A stretch of 49,919 bases of DNA from Flavobacterium sp. UGB4466 (lineage in GTDB: Bacteria; Bacteroidota; Bacteroidia; Flavobacteriales; Flavobacteriaceae): positions 1 to 49,919 of the forward strand of contig NZ_CAGKLC010000028.1 in the NCBI RefSeq assembly GCF_903469665.1, given 5' to 3'. Both the position numbers and the translations under genes were made by a program. Below are positions 18,801 to 28,871 of this stretch, one piece after another. A model generated the notes under the pieces. The model ran no database searches. It saw nothing but the letters and a program-made list of their open reading frames with translations, and had not been told where the DNA came from. The stretch's first letter is position 1. Each line of letters begins with the position of its first letter.

Positions 18801-21800
18801 ATTGGTGAAGGAAGAACTCAACTTATGGCTGGGAACTAAACTTCCTGTTTATATGATCCCGTCAAATTTTGTGGTAGTAAATGAAATTCCTTTAACCAAC
18901 AGCGGTAAAGCAGACCGAAATAAACTGCGCCAAAGTAACGGACTAAGCCTAAAAACAACCATTGCCTATGTTCCTGCACAGAACGAGCTGGAGCAAAAAC
19001 TGGTAGTAATTTGGGAAGGAATACTCAATCAGACCAAGATTGGGATACTCGAAGATTTTTTTACACTGGGCGGTCACAGTTTAAGTGCTACACATTTGGC
19101 CAATAGCATTAACAGAGAATTCAATGTAAAAATCAATCTGAGAGATATTTTCGAAAACAGAAACATTCAAAGTCTGGCCAAAAAAATAGCCGGGACAACT
19201 ACGAGTGTTTATCAGGAAATTAAAAAAGTACCGGAAAGCAGCAGTTACCTGCTTTCGTCAGGGCAAAGAAGATTATGGCTGTTGTCGCATCTGGACGATG
19301 CAAGTATAGCGCTCAACATGTACAAGACTTTTACGTTTACCGGTGTATTGGATATTTCGGTATTTGCAGCAGCTTTTTTGGCTCTTCTGAAAAGACATGA
19401 AAGTCTGAGAACGGTTTTCAGACTGGACGAAAATGGTATCGTGAAGCAATACATTAAAGCCTTTGATGAAAATTTACTGAATTTAACGATTGAAGATTTC
19501 AGACCAAATCAATATTCTCAGGAGGTTATTGATGCCAAAATCAACCAGGAAATCGACAAACCTTTTAATCTGGAAGAAGATGCTTTGCTGCGATTGAAAT
19601 TGTATCAGATCAAAGACGATCAATGGATGTTTTCTTTTGTAATGCATCATATTATCAGTGACGGACTTTCTATGAATATTTTGACGAAAGAATTTGTTTC
19701 GAATTATCAAAATCTATCCCAGGGAAAAGCAATTACAGCTCCGGATTTAAAAATTCAGTACAAAGATTATGCGCAATGGCAAACCGAGCAGTTTCAGTCG
19801 GAGGAATATAAAAATCAGCTGCAGCACTGGTTAAAAAAGTTTGAAGGAGAAGTTCCGGTATTAGATTTTCCAACAGATAAATCAAGAGCAGCAATCAATG
19901 CATATGACGGAGATTCCGTTGATTTTACAATTGAGAAAGAGACTTTTTCAAAATTTAAAAACTTCTGCGAGAGCCACTCGATTACCGTTTTTACCGGACT
20001 TTTATCACTGGTTAAAACGTTATTATACAAATATACCCACCAACAGGATATTACCGTTGGTACGCCTATCGGAGGCAGAATACATACCGATTTAGAAGAT
20101 CAGATTGGACTTTACATCAACACTGTTCCTTTGCGAACGGTATTCAATGAAGATCACGATTTTATCAGTTTACTGCATCAGGTAGAACAAAGTGTCATCG
20201 ATGCACAGGAAAATCAAATGGTCGCTTTTGACGAACTCGTTCTTAATTTAGATCTTCAATTGAGCCGTAACCGCCATCCGTTGTTTGACGTTTGGTTTGT
20301 ACTGAGAGACAATTCAATAGAAGCCGATAAACAAGCACTCGAAATAGATGATTTGCAAATCGCAGAATACGATGAGGTAACCCTGAAAAAATGCCTGTTC
20401 GACTTAGTATTCAACTTCATAGAAAGCGAAGGACAGTTAGAAGGAAAAATCGAATATAAATCAGGATTGTACGTTAGAGAAACCATTGTGAGGTTAATCT
20501 CTAACCTAAAAGTGCTGTTGCATCAGGTACTGGTAAACGCAGATCAAAGTTTGGCGGTATTACCATTTCTGAATACGGAGGAAGAAAATTTACTACTTCA
20601 TGTCTTTAATAATACTACAAAAGATTATAGCACGCAGCCCGACAGCTTAATTGGTTTATTCCAAAAACAGGTATTGGAAACACCGGAGCAGACTGCATTG
20701 GTTTTCGAAGATAAAAAAATAACCTATCAGGAATTGGATGAGGTATCCAACAAACTGGGGAATTATTTAAAGAAAAAATACGGCATAAAGCCAAATGAAT
20801 TTGTTGGCGTTAAATTAGACCGAAGCGAGTGGAATGTTATTTCATTGCTTGGGATTCTAAAAAGCGGAGGAGTTTATGTACCCATTGATATTGCTTATCC
20901 GGAAGAGCGAATTGACTATATCATTGAAAACAGCGACTGCAAGCTGGTTATCGATTCAGATGAAATTTATGATTTCGGATCGATGGAAAAGCTTTACAGC
21001 AGTGTCATGGAGGAATCGAATAATAGTGCCGATGATTTGGCCTATCTGATTTATACTTCCGGTTCAACCGGTCTTCCTAAGGGAGTTTCGATAAAACAGG
21101 GTGCCATTTCAAATACGATTTTATCACAGATGGAAATTTTTGGAAATGAAAACAAAGAAAAAGCTCTTCAGTTGGCCTCGTTTTCATTTGATGCTTCGAT
21201 TTCAGAAATCTTTACGGTTTTGGCTTCGGGCGGAGAATTGCACATCATAACCGATGAGGTAAAAAAAGACACCGAAGAGCTGGAAAATTACATCGAAGAA
21301 CACGCAATTCATTTCGCAACCATTTCTCCTTCTTACCTGAAATTATTGCAGCTGGACAAAATTAAAAGTTTAAAAAAGCTGGTAACTGCCGGAGAAGCAG
21401 CTCCTACCGAAGAAGTTAAAAAATATTTGACTTATGGCGGTACCTGTTTTAATGCCTACGGTCCAACAGAAACCAGTATTTGTGCTACGATTTATAAGGT
21501 GAATGAAAATGTGTTACAGGAACTCTCTAATGTTCCGATCGGATTTCCAATCGCCAACACTAAAATTTACATTCTTGGAACCAACGAAAAATTGCTTCCT
21601 CTTGGAGCCATTGGGGAAATTTATGTAAGCGGAGCCGGTTTAGCCGAAGGGTATTTGAACAAGCCGGAATTAACCAATCAGAAGTTTATCGATAATCCAT
21701 TTGCGGAAGGCGAAAAACTATACAAAACCGGTGATTTAGGAAAATGGCTCCTTAACGGTACGATTGAATATGCCGGACGAAATGACGATCAGGTAAAAGT

Positions 21801-22398
21801 GAGAGGATTTAGAATCGAACTGGGCGAAATAGAAACCGTTATCAAAGAGCACGAAGCAATCGAAGATGCCGTAGTAGTAGTGAAAGAAGACAGTTTAGGA
21901 ATTAAAGAAACCGTTGCCTTTTTTGTGCTAAAAGCCGATTCGGTTTCAGATAACGATGATATTAAAGAATTTTTAGAAGACAAACTGCCGGAATATATGA
22001 TTCCGTCTCACTTTATAAGCTTGAAAGAATTTCCGCTGACTCTAAATGGAAAAACAGACAAAAAGAAACTGTTGCAGAACAAGTCTTTAACCGAAAATGT
22101 TTCCCGAAACTACCTGGCGCCCCGAGACGAAACAGAAAGTAAACTTGCCACATTATGGGAAGAAGTGCTGGAAATCGATCAAGTGGGAGTACTGGACGAC
22201 TTTTTTAAAATAGGAGGTCACAGTTTAAAAGCCACTTATTTAATCACGAGAATAAAAGCGGAATTTAACGCAAAACTCGATCTGATTTCGATTTTCAATA
22301 ATGCCACTTTAGGAGAAATGGCAGCCGAAATAAAAAAGGCGCAGCTCGTGAATGCGGAAGTCGTGATTACAGATGATTTTGAAAATATCTCCCTATAA
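15886..22398 (+). CDS. NRPS3: dock-C-A(Ser)-T-C-A(Tyr/Phe)-T
   Basis: A 2170-aa two-module synthetase. Residues 1-55 look like a TubC-type beta-hairpin docking domain, which would receive the chain from NRPS2. C1 covers about 74-510 (HHIISDG from 204). A1 covers about 530-1015 (TSGSTG from 670), with code DVWHISLIDK, a clear serine code. T1 uses Ser1065. C2 covers about 1121-1560 (HHIISDG from 1254). A2 covers about 1585-2065 (TSGSTG from 1724), with code DASTVAAICK. This is nearest to the tyrosine code DASTVAAVCK and also near the phenylalanine code DAWTIAAICK; Ser at the third code position favours Tyr. T2 uses Ser2113. The tail ends ENISL, a likely docking motif for NRPS4. The beta-hydroxylase gene follows directly, so this aromatic residue is the favoured target for hydroxylation. 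Confidence 0.92.
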   Translation: MKDLIDKLQGEGILLELIDHKLKVFAEKSTIAPGLIEEIKKNREELTLFLLNSQKLQASKPVWPEILKTADLEYYPLSSSQYRMWVLSQMEESSKAYNVPALYTFEGNLNVKTLEHAFQLIIERHEILRTRFVNKENTVVQKIIPAAAIQFQVEEIDLRNQTTSAEELISKGMSYSFDLEKELLLKSTVYQIEDQKWIFFFMIHHIISDGWSMGILINELLENYTALEKGENVAKEPLTIQYKEYAVWQQKLWSDDYFAAHKEYWLSQISGEIPKIQLPFSKTRPVLKTYNGDTVYRTISKEISTKFKKVCLENESTLFMGLLSTLKIVLYKYTNQTDLIVGSPIAGRELQVLHNQLGLYLNTIALRGVINAEDSFESFLKNIKESTLKAYNYQSYPFDKLIEEAQLETDLSRNPLFDIFLILQNNESTNVKNIGDQLTVQALETENKTSKFDLLFNFVEVEENLELSIVYNTDLYDTFFIEQITVHFEHLLNLVSSTPSETIENLSLVTESEKKKLVLDFNATQFDNQVCAPLNVLFEEQVEKLANHTALRFKEKEFTFQELNEKVNQLAHYLREEKNIKQGDFVVVKLPRSEQMIIALMAIIKAGGAYIPVEPQYPEERINFIIADSQCKFLIDEETLANISEQLASLPKSNPENRNKVTDLAYVLYTSGSTGNPKGCMITHEGVTNRIDWMWNEYNYSSTDVILQKTTFTFDVSVWEIFMPLCWGTKMVLCEQEDISEPHRILNLIQNNSVTSLHFVPSMLNTFITSVTNTEQLADKLSSLRAVITSGEALTPLTVNEWYNKVSTAPIYNLYGPTEASIDVTFFNTNVGNEIIPIGKPIWNTQIYILSESDAVQPIGVAGEICIAGKGLALGYLNNPELTHQKFVANPFEPGAKMYRTGDLGLWLPDGNVAYLGRKDFQVKIRGFRIELEEIEAALNQHPQIQTAVVLDHTNENSGDKYLTGYIVANGELVKEELNLWLGTKLPVYMIPSNFVVVNEIPLTNSGKADRNKLRQSNGLSLKTTIAYVPAQNELEQKLVVIWEGILNQTKIGILEDFFTLGGHSLSATHLANSINREFNVKINLRDIFENRNIQSLAKKIAGTTTSVYQEIKKVPESSSYLLSSGQRRLWLLSHLDDASIALNMYKTFTFTGVLDISVFAAAFLALLKRHESLRTVFRLDENGIVKQYIKAFDENLLNLTIEDFRPNQYSQEVIDAKINQEIDKPFNLEEDALLRLKLYQIKDDQWMFSFVMHHIISDGLSMNILTKEFVSNYQNLSQGKAITAPDLKIQYKDYAQWQTEQFQSEEYKNQLQHWLKKFEGEVPVLDFPTDKSRAAINAYDGDSVDFTIEKETFSKFKNFCESHSITVFTGLLSLVKTLLYKYTHQQDITVGTPIGGRIHTDLEDQIGLYINTVPLRTVFNEDHDFISLLHQVEQSVIDAQENQMVAFDELVLNLDLQLSRNRHPLFDVWFVLRDNSIEADKQALEIDDLQIAEYDEVTLKKCLFDLVFNFIESEGQLEGKIEYKSGLYVRETIVRLISNLKVLLHQVLVNADQSLAVLPFLNTEEENLLLHVFNNTTKDYSTQPDSLIGLFQKQVLETPEQTALVFEDKKITYQELDEVSNKLGNYLKKKYGIKPNEFVGVKLDRSEWNVISLLGILKSGGVYVPIDIAYPEERIDYIIENSDCKLVIDSDEIYDFGSMEKLYSSVMEESNNSADDLAYLIYTSGSTGLPKGVSIKQGAISNTILSQMEIFGNENKEKALQLASFSFDASISEIFTVLASGGELHIITDEVKKDTEELENYIEEHAIHFATISPSYLKLLQLDKIKSLKKLVTAGEAAPTEEVKKYLTYGGTCFNAYGPTETSICATIYKVNENVLQELSNVPIGFPIANTKIYILGTNEKLLPLGAIGEIYVSGAGLAEGYLNKPELTNQKFIDNPFAEGEKLYKTGDLGKWLLNGTIEYAGRNDDQVKVRGFRIELGEIETVIKEHEAIEDAVVVVKEDSLGIKETVAFFVLKADSVSDNDDIKEFLEDKLPEYMIPSHFISLKEFPLTLNGKTDKKKLLQNKSLTENVSRNYLAPRDETESKLATLWEEVLEIDQVGVLDDFFKIGGHSLKATYLITRIKAEFNAKLDLISIFNNATLGEMAAEIKKAQLVNAEVVITDDFENISL

Positions 22399-22435
22399 CC
22401 TAATCCCATTTTTTAAAACTATAAAATAAATCTAA

Positions 22436-24052
22436 ATGGCTACTCCAAAAATATATCTGAAAAATAACGTACAAGTAGAACCGTTAATTTCAAACTGGTA
22501 TGCATGGCACCACATTATCCCGCCAATTCTAACGGGATTTAATGTGGTAAACCGATACATTCCGATTATGGAATCGTATATCAACGACCCAAGCATACAT
22601 GAGACTGCCGTGAAAGATCCTGCTTTTAGAGGAGGTCCTTTTATCGATTTAGACAAAAAACACGTTGATGAAGTAGCAGCTTTGTTGGAAAACACAAAGA
22701 AAATGGCAGCCCCGCTTTTTGAGTTTACAGATGCCGTAAAAGAACTGGACAAATTGCTTAAGAAAAAAGCAACCGGACATTTGATGCAACCGCTGTATAA
22801 AGAAGTTCCATCGGCAATCAGAGGGTATGTCGAATTGTATTATGACAGACATCACAGACCGGATTTCAGGTTTTACGAGCCTCTTATTTATGCCAGTCCG
22901 TATTATGTAGAAGACTTTCAGACGGTGAAGCTGTCTTTAATTAATAAGGATGCCGACCGGCCTTTTATTTTCTCAACCCCAAGATTGTCAAATCTGGAAG
23001 CAGCATTGGAATTAAAATTACCTTTTAAATCGAAACAAATCGACGAGTTGTTCAAGATGAAACGCGAGCCTCAAACTTTCGAATACATCAAAGAACTTTT
23101 GAATATTGATCAAAACGATGAGGCACTTTTTAAAAATTTATTTACTACAGAAGAGCCTAAAAAGTATGAAAAATATACCGGAGACAGTATGCGCATCCGA
23201 TACTTCGGACATGCTTGTATTCTGATCGAAACCAAAGAACACTCCATTGTGCTCGATCCGGTTTTAAGCTATACTTACGAATCTGATGTGTCCCGATTTA
23301 CCTATGATGATTTGCCGGACGAAATAGATTATGTATTGATTACCCACGGACACCACGACCACATATTGATGGAAACGATGCTGCAAATACGACACAAAGT
23401 CAAAAATATAGTGGTTGGTAAAAGCATAGGCGGTGCCATTCAGGACCCGTCATTGAATTTACTGTTAAGAAATCTGGGATTTGAGAATATTATAGAATTA
23501 GAAGAATTGCAAACCATTTCGGCTATCGATGGTATCAAAATTACCGGAATTCCATTTATCGGCGAACATCATGACATTCACATCAACAGTAAACTTTCCT
23601 ATCACGTTGAATTAGACGGTTATTCTTTATTGGCAGTAGCAGATTCCTGCAATCAGTCGCCGGAATTGTACGAACACATTCATGAAATTATTGGGGATGT
23701 AGACGTGCTGTTCATGGGAATGGAATGCGACGGTGCACCAGCTTCCTGGGTGTATGGGCCCATTTTTACCACCAAACAAGAACGCGAAAAAGACTTCAGC
23801 CGAAGAGGAAGAGGCAGTAATTACGACGAAGGAATCAAAATGGTAAACTGCTTTAATGTTAAAGAAGTTTATGTGTATGCCATGGGAGAAGAACCATGGG
23901 TGCGACACATTTTGGATGTTGAATATACAGATGAATCCAACCCAATTGTGCAATCGAACATGTTGATCGAAGACTGCAGAAACAGAGGTATCGTAGCAGA
24001 AAGACTATTTGCCGAAAAAGAACTGTTTAAACAAGCGGTACTGCTGTACTAA
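22436..24052 (+). CDS. Diiron metallo-beta-lactamase-fold beta-hydroxylase, CmlA-like
   Basis: This 538-aa protein has the size and layout of CmlA, the diiron oxygenase of chloramphenicol biosynthesis that beta-hydroxylates an aminoacyl group bound to an NRPS carrier domain. A helical N-terminal part (about 1-240) precedes a metallo-beta-lactamase fold. The metal motif is H304-G-H306-H307-D308-H309, and further likely ligands are Glu377 (GEHHDIH), Asp403 (VADS) and His491. Glu377 falls at the same number as the ligand I recall for CmlA. The usual hydrolase role of the fold is unlikely given this domain pair and the location between NRPS genes. The probable substrate is Tyr (or Phe) on the last T of NRPS3, giving a beta-hydroxy aromatic residue. 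A neighbouring residue such as that of NRPS4 cannot be excluded. Confidence 0.85.
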   Translation: MATPKIYLKNNVQVEPLISNWYAWHHIIPPILTGFNVVNRYIPIMESYINDPSIHETAVKDPAFRGGPFIDLDKKHVDEVAALLENTKKMAAPLFEFTDAVKELDKLLKKKATGHLMQPLYKEVPSAIRGYVELYYDRHHRPDFRFYEPLIYASPYYVEDFQTVKLSLINKDADRPFIFSTPRLSNLEAALELKLPFKSKQIDELFKMKREPQTFEYIKELLNIDQNDEALFKNLFTTEEPKKYEKYTGDSMRIRYFGHACILIETKEHSIVLDPVLSYTYESDVSRFTYDDLPDEIDYVLITHGHHDHILMETMLQIRHKVKNIVVGKSIGGAIQDPSLNLLLRNLGFENIIELEELQTISAIDGIKITGIPFIGEHHDIHINSKLSYHVELDGYSLLAVADSCNQSPELYEHIHEIIGDVDVLFMGMECDGAPASWVYGPIFTTKQEREKDFSRRGRGSNYDEGIKMVNCFNVKEVYVYAMGEEPWVRHILDVEYTDESNPIVQSNMLIEDCRNRGIVAERLFAEKELFKQAVLLY

Positions 24053-24115
24053 TTCCCTTTAACCCTCCCCAAAACAAAGACTACTATCCATTTATTTTCT
24101 TAAATAATTCATCTT

Positions 24116-27100
24116 ATGGCATCAGATTTATATTTAAAATTAAAAGAACAAAACATTCACATTGACGTAAAAGACGATAACCTTGACATTAAGGCTCCTG
24201 CAGGTGCATTGACTCCCGATATTATTGACGAGATTAAAAGAAACAAAGCCGATTTAATTCGTTTTATTAATCAATACAAATACGACAAAGCAGTTGCCAT
24301 TCCGGAAGCTGCCATAAGCCCCGATGCAAAATATGCCCTGTCTTCCTCCCAGTTACGACTTTGGATTTTAAGCCAGTCCGAAAAAGGAAATGTGGCGTAT
24401 AATTCGGTTGGAGGATATATTTTTGAAGGCGTACTGGATCAAAATACGTTAAATGAATCTCTGAAGGAAATCGTATCGAGACATGAGAGTCTGAGAACTG
24501 TTTTTGAAGAAGACGGTAACGGAGGAGCAAATCAGATTGTTAAGGGAATAGAAGCAATCGATTTTTCAATTGAACATGCGGACTTACAAAACGTTTCAAA
24601 TGCCGATGAAGTTTTAAAAGAACAGGTTGCCAAAGAGGCTTTGATTCCTTTTCACTTATCAAAAGGACCGCTTTTTAAAACGAAGCTTTACCAGTTAGCG
24701 CAGAACAAATGGGCTTTTATTTATACCATACATCACATTATTGTGGATGCTTTGTCCATGAATATTTTCATTGCCGAAATACTGGAACTCTACAATTCTA
24801 AAAAGCAAAACAGAGCGAATGCATTAAATGCGTTAAGAATACAGTATAAAGATTACGCCAGTTGGGAAAATGAACAGCTTACCGGCAAAAAATACGAAGA
24901 GTTAAAAAACTATTGGCTCGATCAGTTTCAGGGTGAGTTGCCGGTTCTTACGATGCCGGTGGATAAAAAAAGACCAATTCTGCAAACATTCAATGGCGGA
25001 ACAGTAGAAAAAAGAATCGACGCCAAATTATCAGTAGACCTTGAAAAACTGATAAGAGAAAACGGTGCCACCATGTTTATGGGATTAACCGCCGTAATTA
25101 ATACGTTGCTGTATAAATTTTCTACCCAGGAAGATATCATTATCGGAACTCCGGTTTCAGGGCGGGAAGACGAAGATCTGCAAAATCAGATTGGGTATTA
25201 TGGTAACACGCTGGCCATTCGAATGCAGTTTAAAAAAGAAAATACTTTTTTAGAATTGTTAGAATACACCAAGAAACAGGTAGTAGGTGCATACGAGCAT
25301 CAAATGTTTCCTTTTGCAACACTCGTGAAAGAGCTAAACTTAAAAAGAGACCCAAGCAGAAATCCGCTTTTTGACGTTCAGGTGATCTACGGAGAAAATG
25401 ACAATTCTAAAAAAAGCGAAAGTTTGGAAGGCTTGCAAGTTTGGGAATATGAATTTGAAGAAAAACTAAAAACCAGCCGTTTTGATATGGTTTTCAGTTT
25501 CTACAAAGACGGGAACCATTTAGTGCAGAATATTCAGTACAATACGGATGTTTTTTCAGAAAAAATAGTACATCAGATTGCAGATCATGTTTCGGTTATC
25601 ATGAATTCTATTGTAAAGAATCCAAAGGAACAAATTTATAAATTAGAACATATCGGAGAACAGCAAAAAGAAGCACTTCTGCAACTTTCTAAAGGTGATG
25701 TTCTGGCGTATGACCAAAGCAAAACAATACTCGATTTATTTAAAAAGCAAGTACAGGAAAAACCCGAAGCTATAGCAGTGGTTTTCAAAAATAAAAAAAT
25801 CACCTATAAAGCGCTGGACGAAGCATCGAACAGATTGGCCAATTATTTGTTAGCCAATCATACCCTCAAAAAGAACGATTTTATAGGATTAATGATTGAT
25901 AATTCTGAAAATGTACTGGTTTGCATTCTGGGAATTCTAAAAACAGGAAGTGCTTATGTGCCGATCGATCCGGAATATCCAAAACAAAGAATTCAGCATA
26001 TTATTGAGGACAGCGGATTAAACGTTCTGCTCACGCAATCCGATTATCTTTTTGACCTTGATTTTTATACAGGAGAGTTTTTTGCCACAGACATTCAAAT
26101 GGATTCGATTGCAGCCGAAAGTACTGCATTCGTGATAGAAGTGAATCCTGCTGATGCGGCCTATGTAATTTATACCTCAGGATCTACAGGTAATGCCAAA
26201 GGAGTCGTTATCAATCATGAAAATTTAATGTTTTCTACTATCGCAAGACTGGAGACTTATCCTGATGCAACGGCATTTTTATTACTGTCTTCGATCTCAT
26301 TTGACAGTTCTATTGCCGGAATTTTCGGGACAATTACGGGAGGAGCTAAATTGGTTTTTGCTCCTAAAATCAGAGTTTCAGATGTCGATACTATAGTAGA
26401 TATTCTGGTAGAAGAAGAGGTTTCTCACTTACTTACGGTTCCCTCTTACTATCAACTATTGCTGAACCAGTTAGGAGAGCATCCAAATAAATTAAAAACA
26501 GTAATTGTAGCAGGGGAAGAATGTACCAAACAGCTGGTTGATCTGCATCAGAAGGTGACTACACTAAAAAACTGCAAACTTTTTAATGAATACGGGCCTA
26601 CAGAATGTACCGTTTGGGCCAGTTATTATGTGTATGAACCGTTTGCGGAATTTATTCCTTCTATCGGAAAACCAATAGCCAACAGCTCGGTTTACATTCT
26701 GAATGATAACAATGAATTATCCATTGACGGTCTGATTGGAGAAATTCATATTGCCGGTAAAGGGCTTTCAGGCGGCTACTGGAATAATCCGGAGCTTTCC
26801 AAAGAAAAGTTTGTCGATAATCCGTTTGAAACCGGAACCAAAATGTACAAGACAGGAGATTTGGCCAAGAGATTTTCAGATGGTAATATTGAGTTTTTAG
26901 GTAGAAAAGACAATCAAATCAAGATAAGAGGAAATCGTCTGGAATTGGGCGAAATCGAAAATGCGCTTTTGAATTTTAAAGGCATTAACGGAGCAGTTGT
27001 TACCTACAGTGAAGGTACTTTGGTAGGGCATATACTAACCGATATTGTAATAAATATTGACAATCTTAAAAAGTACCTGAAAGAACAATTACCGGTATTT

Positions 27101-28852
27101 GCAATACCAACAAGCTATACACAGTCCAATGAATTTCCGTTACTGCCGAATGGTAAAGTAGACAAAAAGGCCTTAGTAGTTTTAGCCAATAAACATACCT
27201 TAAAGGGGGACTCGTATGTACCACCTTCTAATGAAACAGAAGCTGCTTTGGTACATGTATTTCAGCAAATTCTGCAAAAAGAAAGCATTGGTACAGAAGA
27301 TGACTTTTTTGCATTGGGAGGAGATTCGATAAAAGCCATACAGATTATCTCCAAATTGAAACAGCTTGGTTTTGTATTAACAGTACAGGATGTCATGCAA
27401 TTTACTGCCATACAGGAATTAGCACTTCATGTAAAACTGGCAAAGCAGGAGATCGATCAAAATGCAGTAGAAGGAACCATTCCGCTTACGCCAATTCAGA
27501 AATATTTCTTTGAGGTGACTTCACAGCATAAAAATCATTTTAACCAATCGATCTTGCTAAAATCATCGAAGTCTTTGTCTGAAGAAGGATTGACAAAGAT
27601 CTTTCAAAAGCTAACCGTACAGCACGATGTTTTAAGAGCGGTATTTAAAGAGGAAGGCAACGAATGGATTCAGGAAATCAAAAATGATGGATTTGAATTC
27701 CAACTGCAGGTTCACTCCAATGTTACTGCTTCTGAATTTGAGACCATTTGCGATGGGTATCAATCTTCTTTCGACTTAGAAAAAGGCCCCTTGTTTAAAG
27801 CAGTTTTGTTCAAAAGAGAAGATACTGATTATTTGTTGCTGCTTTCTCATCACCTGGTGATTGACGGTGTTTCCTGGAGAATTATTTTAGAAGATTTAAT
27901 GACTTTATACGGGCAGTACGAAGCAGGAGCAGCATTAGAATTACCTCTAAAAACACATTCGTTAAAATACTGGCAGGAAAAACAACTGGAATATGCCAAT
28001 TCAATGACCATGATGGAAGAAGAAGTGTATTGGTCTTCTATAAACGAAGCAACACAGTTCAGTACTTCCGAACTCCCAAAAGATTTTGATTATGAGGGCA
28101 ATAATTTTTATAAAGATTTTGAAACAAAAGTATTTCAACTCGATCTAAGCGTTACCGAAAAATTATTGACAGAAGCACACAAAGCTTATAAAACCAATAT
28201 AAACGATGTTTTAATTGCTGGTTTATCGCTTGCAATCGGTAAAAATTTTGATATCGATAAAGTAGCGATTCAGCTCGAAGGTCACGGAAGAGAAGATATT
28301 AACTCAGAGATAGACATCACCAGAACGGTGGGTTGGTTTACCACGATATATCCCGTACTCATCACTCTTAAAAAGAAACAGGATAACATTGGTCAATTAA
28401 TAGAAGTAAAAGAAACGCTGCATCGAATTCCAAACAAAGGCATTGGATTCGGGATTTTGAAATACTTAAAAGACTGCGAATTAAATGTAAAAGCAGATGT
28501 TTCCTTTAACTACCTGGGTGATTTTGATTTAGGACAATCAAACAAAGAAGATCAAATCTTTCAGTTCACCGATATTCCAAAAGGAAGAGAAATAGCAGCC
28601 AATACCGAAAGAACGGGAACACTGGATGTATCGGGAATTTTAGTCAATGGCCAGTTGCAGATTATGCTTTCATTTAATACTAACTATTTCAGAAATGAAA
28701 CCATAGAAAACTTAAAAGAAGCATATAAATACGAATTGGAATCTTTGATTTCCAGTCTTTCCGAAGAAAAAGAAACTCATTTAACCCCTGTTGATTTCAC
28801 TTATAAAGGTTTGGACCTGAGCAGTCTGGAAGAATTAAACAAAATGCTGTAA
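24116..28852 (+). CDS. NRPS4: dock-C-A-T-E, D-residue module
   Basis: A 1578-aa single-module synthetase. Residues 1-52 form a TubC-like docking domain. The C domain covers about 72-510, with HHIIVDA from 206 (Ala replaces the usual Gly). The A domain covers about 535-1020 (TSGSTG from 687). Its code DSALIAEVWK does not match one I can assign with confidence. The T domain has LGGDS with Ser1071, the variant common before epimerases. An epimerization domain follows (about 1122-1560), with HHLVIDG from 1245, EGHGRE (Glu1388), VGWFT, GIGFGIL and FNYLGDF, all consistent with activity. The module should therefore add a D-configured residue. The C-terminus resembles a normal epimerase end with no acidic docking tail. 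NRPS5 starts 19 bp downstream with a C domain of the type that accepts D-residues. Confidence 0.9.
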   Translation: MASDLYLKLKEQNIHIDVKDDNLDIKAPAGALTPDIIDEIKRNKADLIRFINQYKYDKAVAIPEAAISPDAKYALSSSQLRLWILSQSEKGNVAYNSVGGYIFEGVLDQNTLNESLKEIVSRHESLRTVFEEDGNGGANQIVKGIEAIDFSIEHADLQNVSNADEVLKEQVAKEALIPFHLSKGPLFKTKLYQLAQNKWAFIYTIHHIIVDALSMNIFIAEILELYNSKKQNRANALNALRIQYKDYASWENEQLTGKKYEELKNYWLDQFQGELPVLTMPVDKKRPILQTFNGGTVEKRIDAKLSVDLEKLIRENGATMFMGLTAVINTLLYKFSTQEDIIIGTPVSGREDEDLQNQIGYYGNTLAIRMQFKKENTFLELLEYTKKQVVGAYEHQMFPFATLVKELNLKRDPSRNPLFDVQVIYGENDNSKKSESLEGLQVWEYEFEEKLKTSRFDMVFSFYKDGNHLVQNIQYNTDVFSEKIVHQIADHVSVIMNSIVKNPKEQIYKLEHIGEQQKEALLQLSKGDVLAYDQSKTILDLFKKQVQEKPEAIAVVFKNKKITYKALDEASNRLANYLLANHTLKKNDFIGLMIDNSENVLVCILGILKTGSAYVPIDPEYPKQRIQHIIEDSGLNVLLTQSDYLFDLDFYTGEFFATDIQMDSIAAESTAFVIEVNPADAAYVIYTSGSTGNAKGVVINHENLMFSTIARLETYPDATAFLLLSSISFDSSIAGIFGTITGGAKLVFAPKIRVSDVDTIVDILVEEEVSHLLTVPSYYQLLLNQLGEHPNKLKTVIVAGEECTKQLVDLHQKVTTLKNCKLFNEYGPTECTVWASYYVYEPFAEFIPSIGKPIANSSVYILNDNNELSIDGLIGEIHIAGKGLSGGYWNNPELSKEKFVDNPFETGTKMYKTGDLAKRFSDGNIEFLGRKDNQIKIRGNRLELGEIENALLNFKGINGAVVTYSEGTLVGHILTDIVINIDNLKKYLKEQLPVFAIPTSYTQSNEFPLLPNGKVDKKALVVLANKHTLKGDSYVPPSNETEAALVHVFQQILQKESIGTEDDFFALGGDSIKAIQIISKLKQLGFVLTVQDVMQFTAIQELALHVKLAKQEIDQNAVEGTIPLTPIQKYFFEVTSQHKNHFNQSILLKSSKSLSEEGLTKIFQKLTVQHDVLRAVFKEEGNEWIQEIKNDGFEFQLQVHSNVTASEFETICDGYQSSFDLEKGPLFKAVLFKREDTDYLLLLSHHLVIDGVSWRIILEDLMTLYGQYEAGAALELPLKTHSLKYWQEKQLEYANSMTMMEEEVYWSSINEATQFSTSELPKDFDYEGNNFYKDFETKVFQLDLSVTEKLLTEAHKAYKTNINDVLIAGLSLAIGKNFDIDKVAIQLEGHGREDINSEIDITRTVGWFTTIYPVLITLKKKQDNIGQLIEVKETLHRIPNKGIGFGILKYLKDCELNVKADVSFNYLGDFDLGQSNKEDQIFQFTDIPKGREIAANTERTGTLDVSGILVNGQLQIMLSFNTNYFRNETIENLKEAYKYELESLISSLSEEKETHLTPVDFTYKGLDLSSLEELNKML

Positions 28853-28871
28853 CCGTACTACTAAAAAAGCT

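Noticed and set aside
22436..24052. Metallo-beta-lactamase-type hydrolase or resistance enzyme
   Set aside because: The length, the large N-terminal domain and the positions of Glu377, Asp403 and His491 fit the diiron hydroxylase CmlA rather than a hydrolase.
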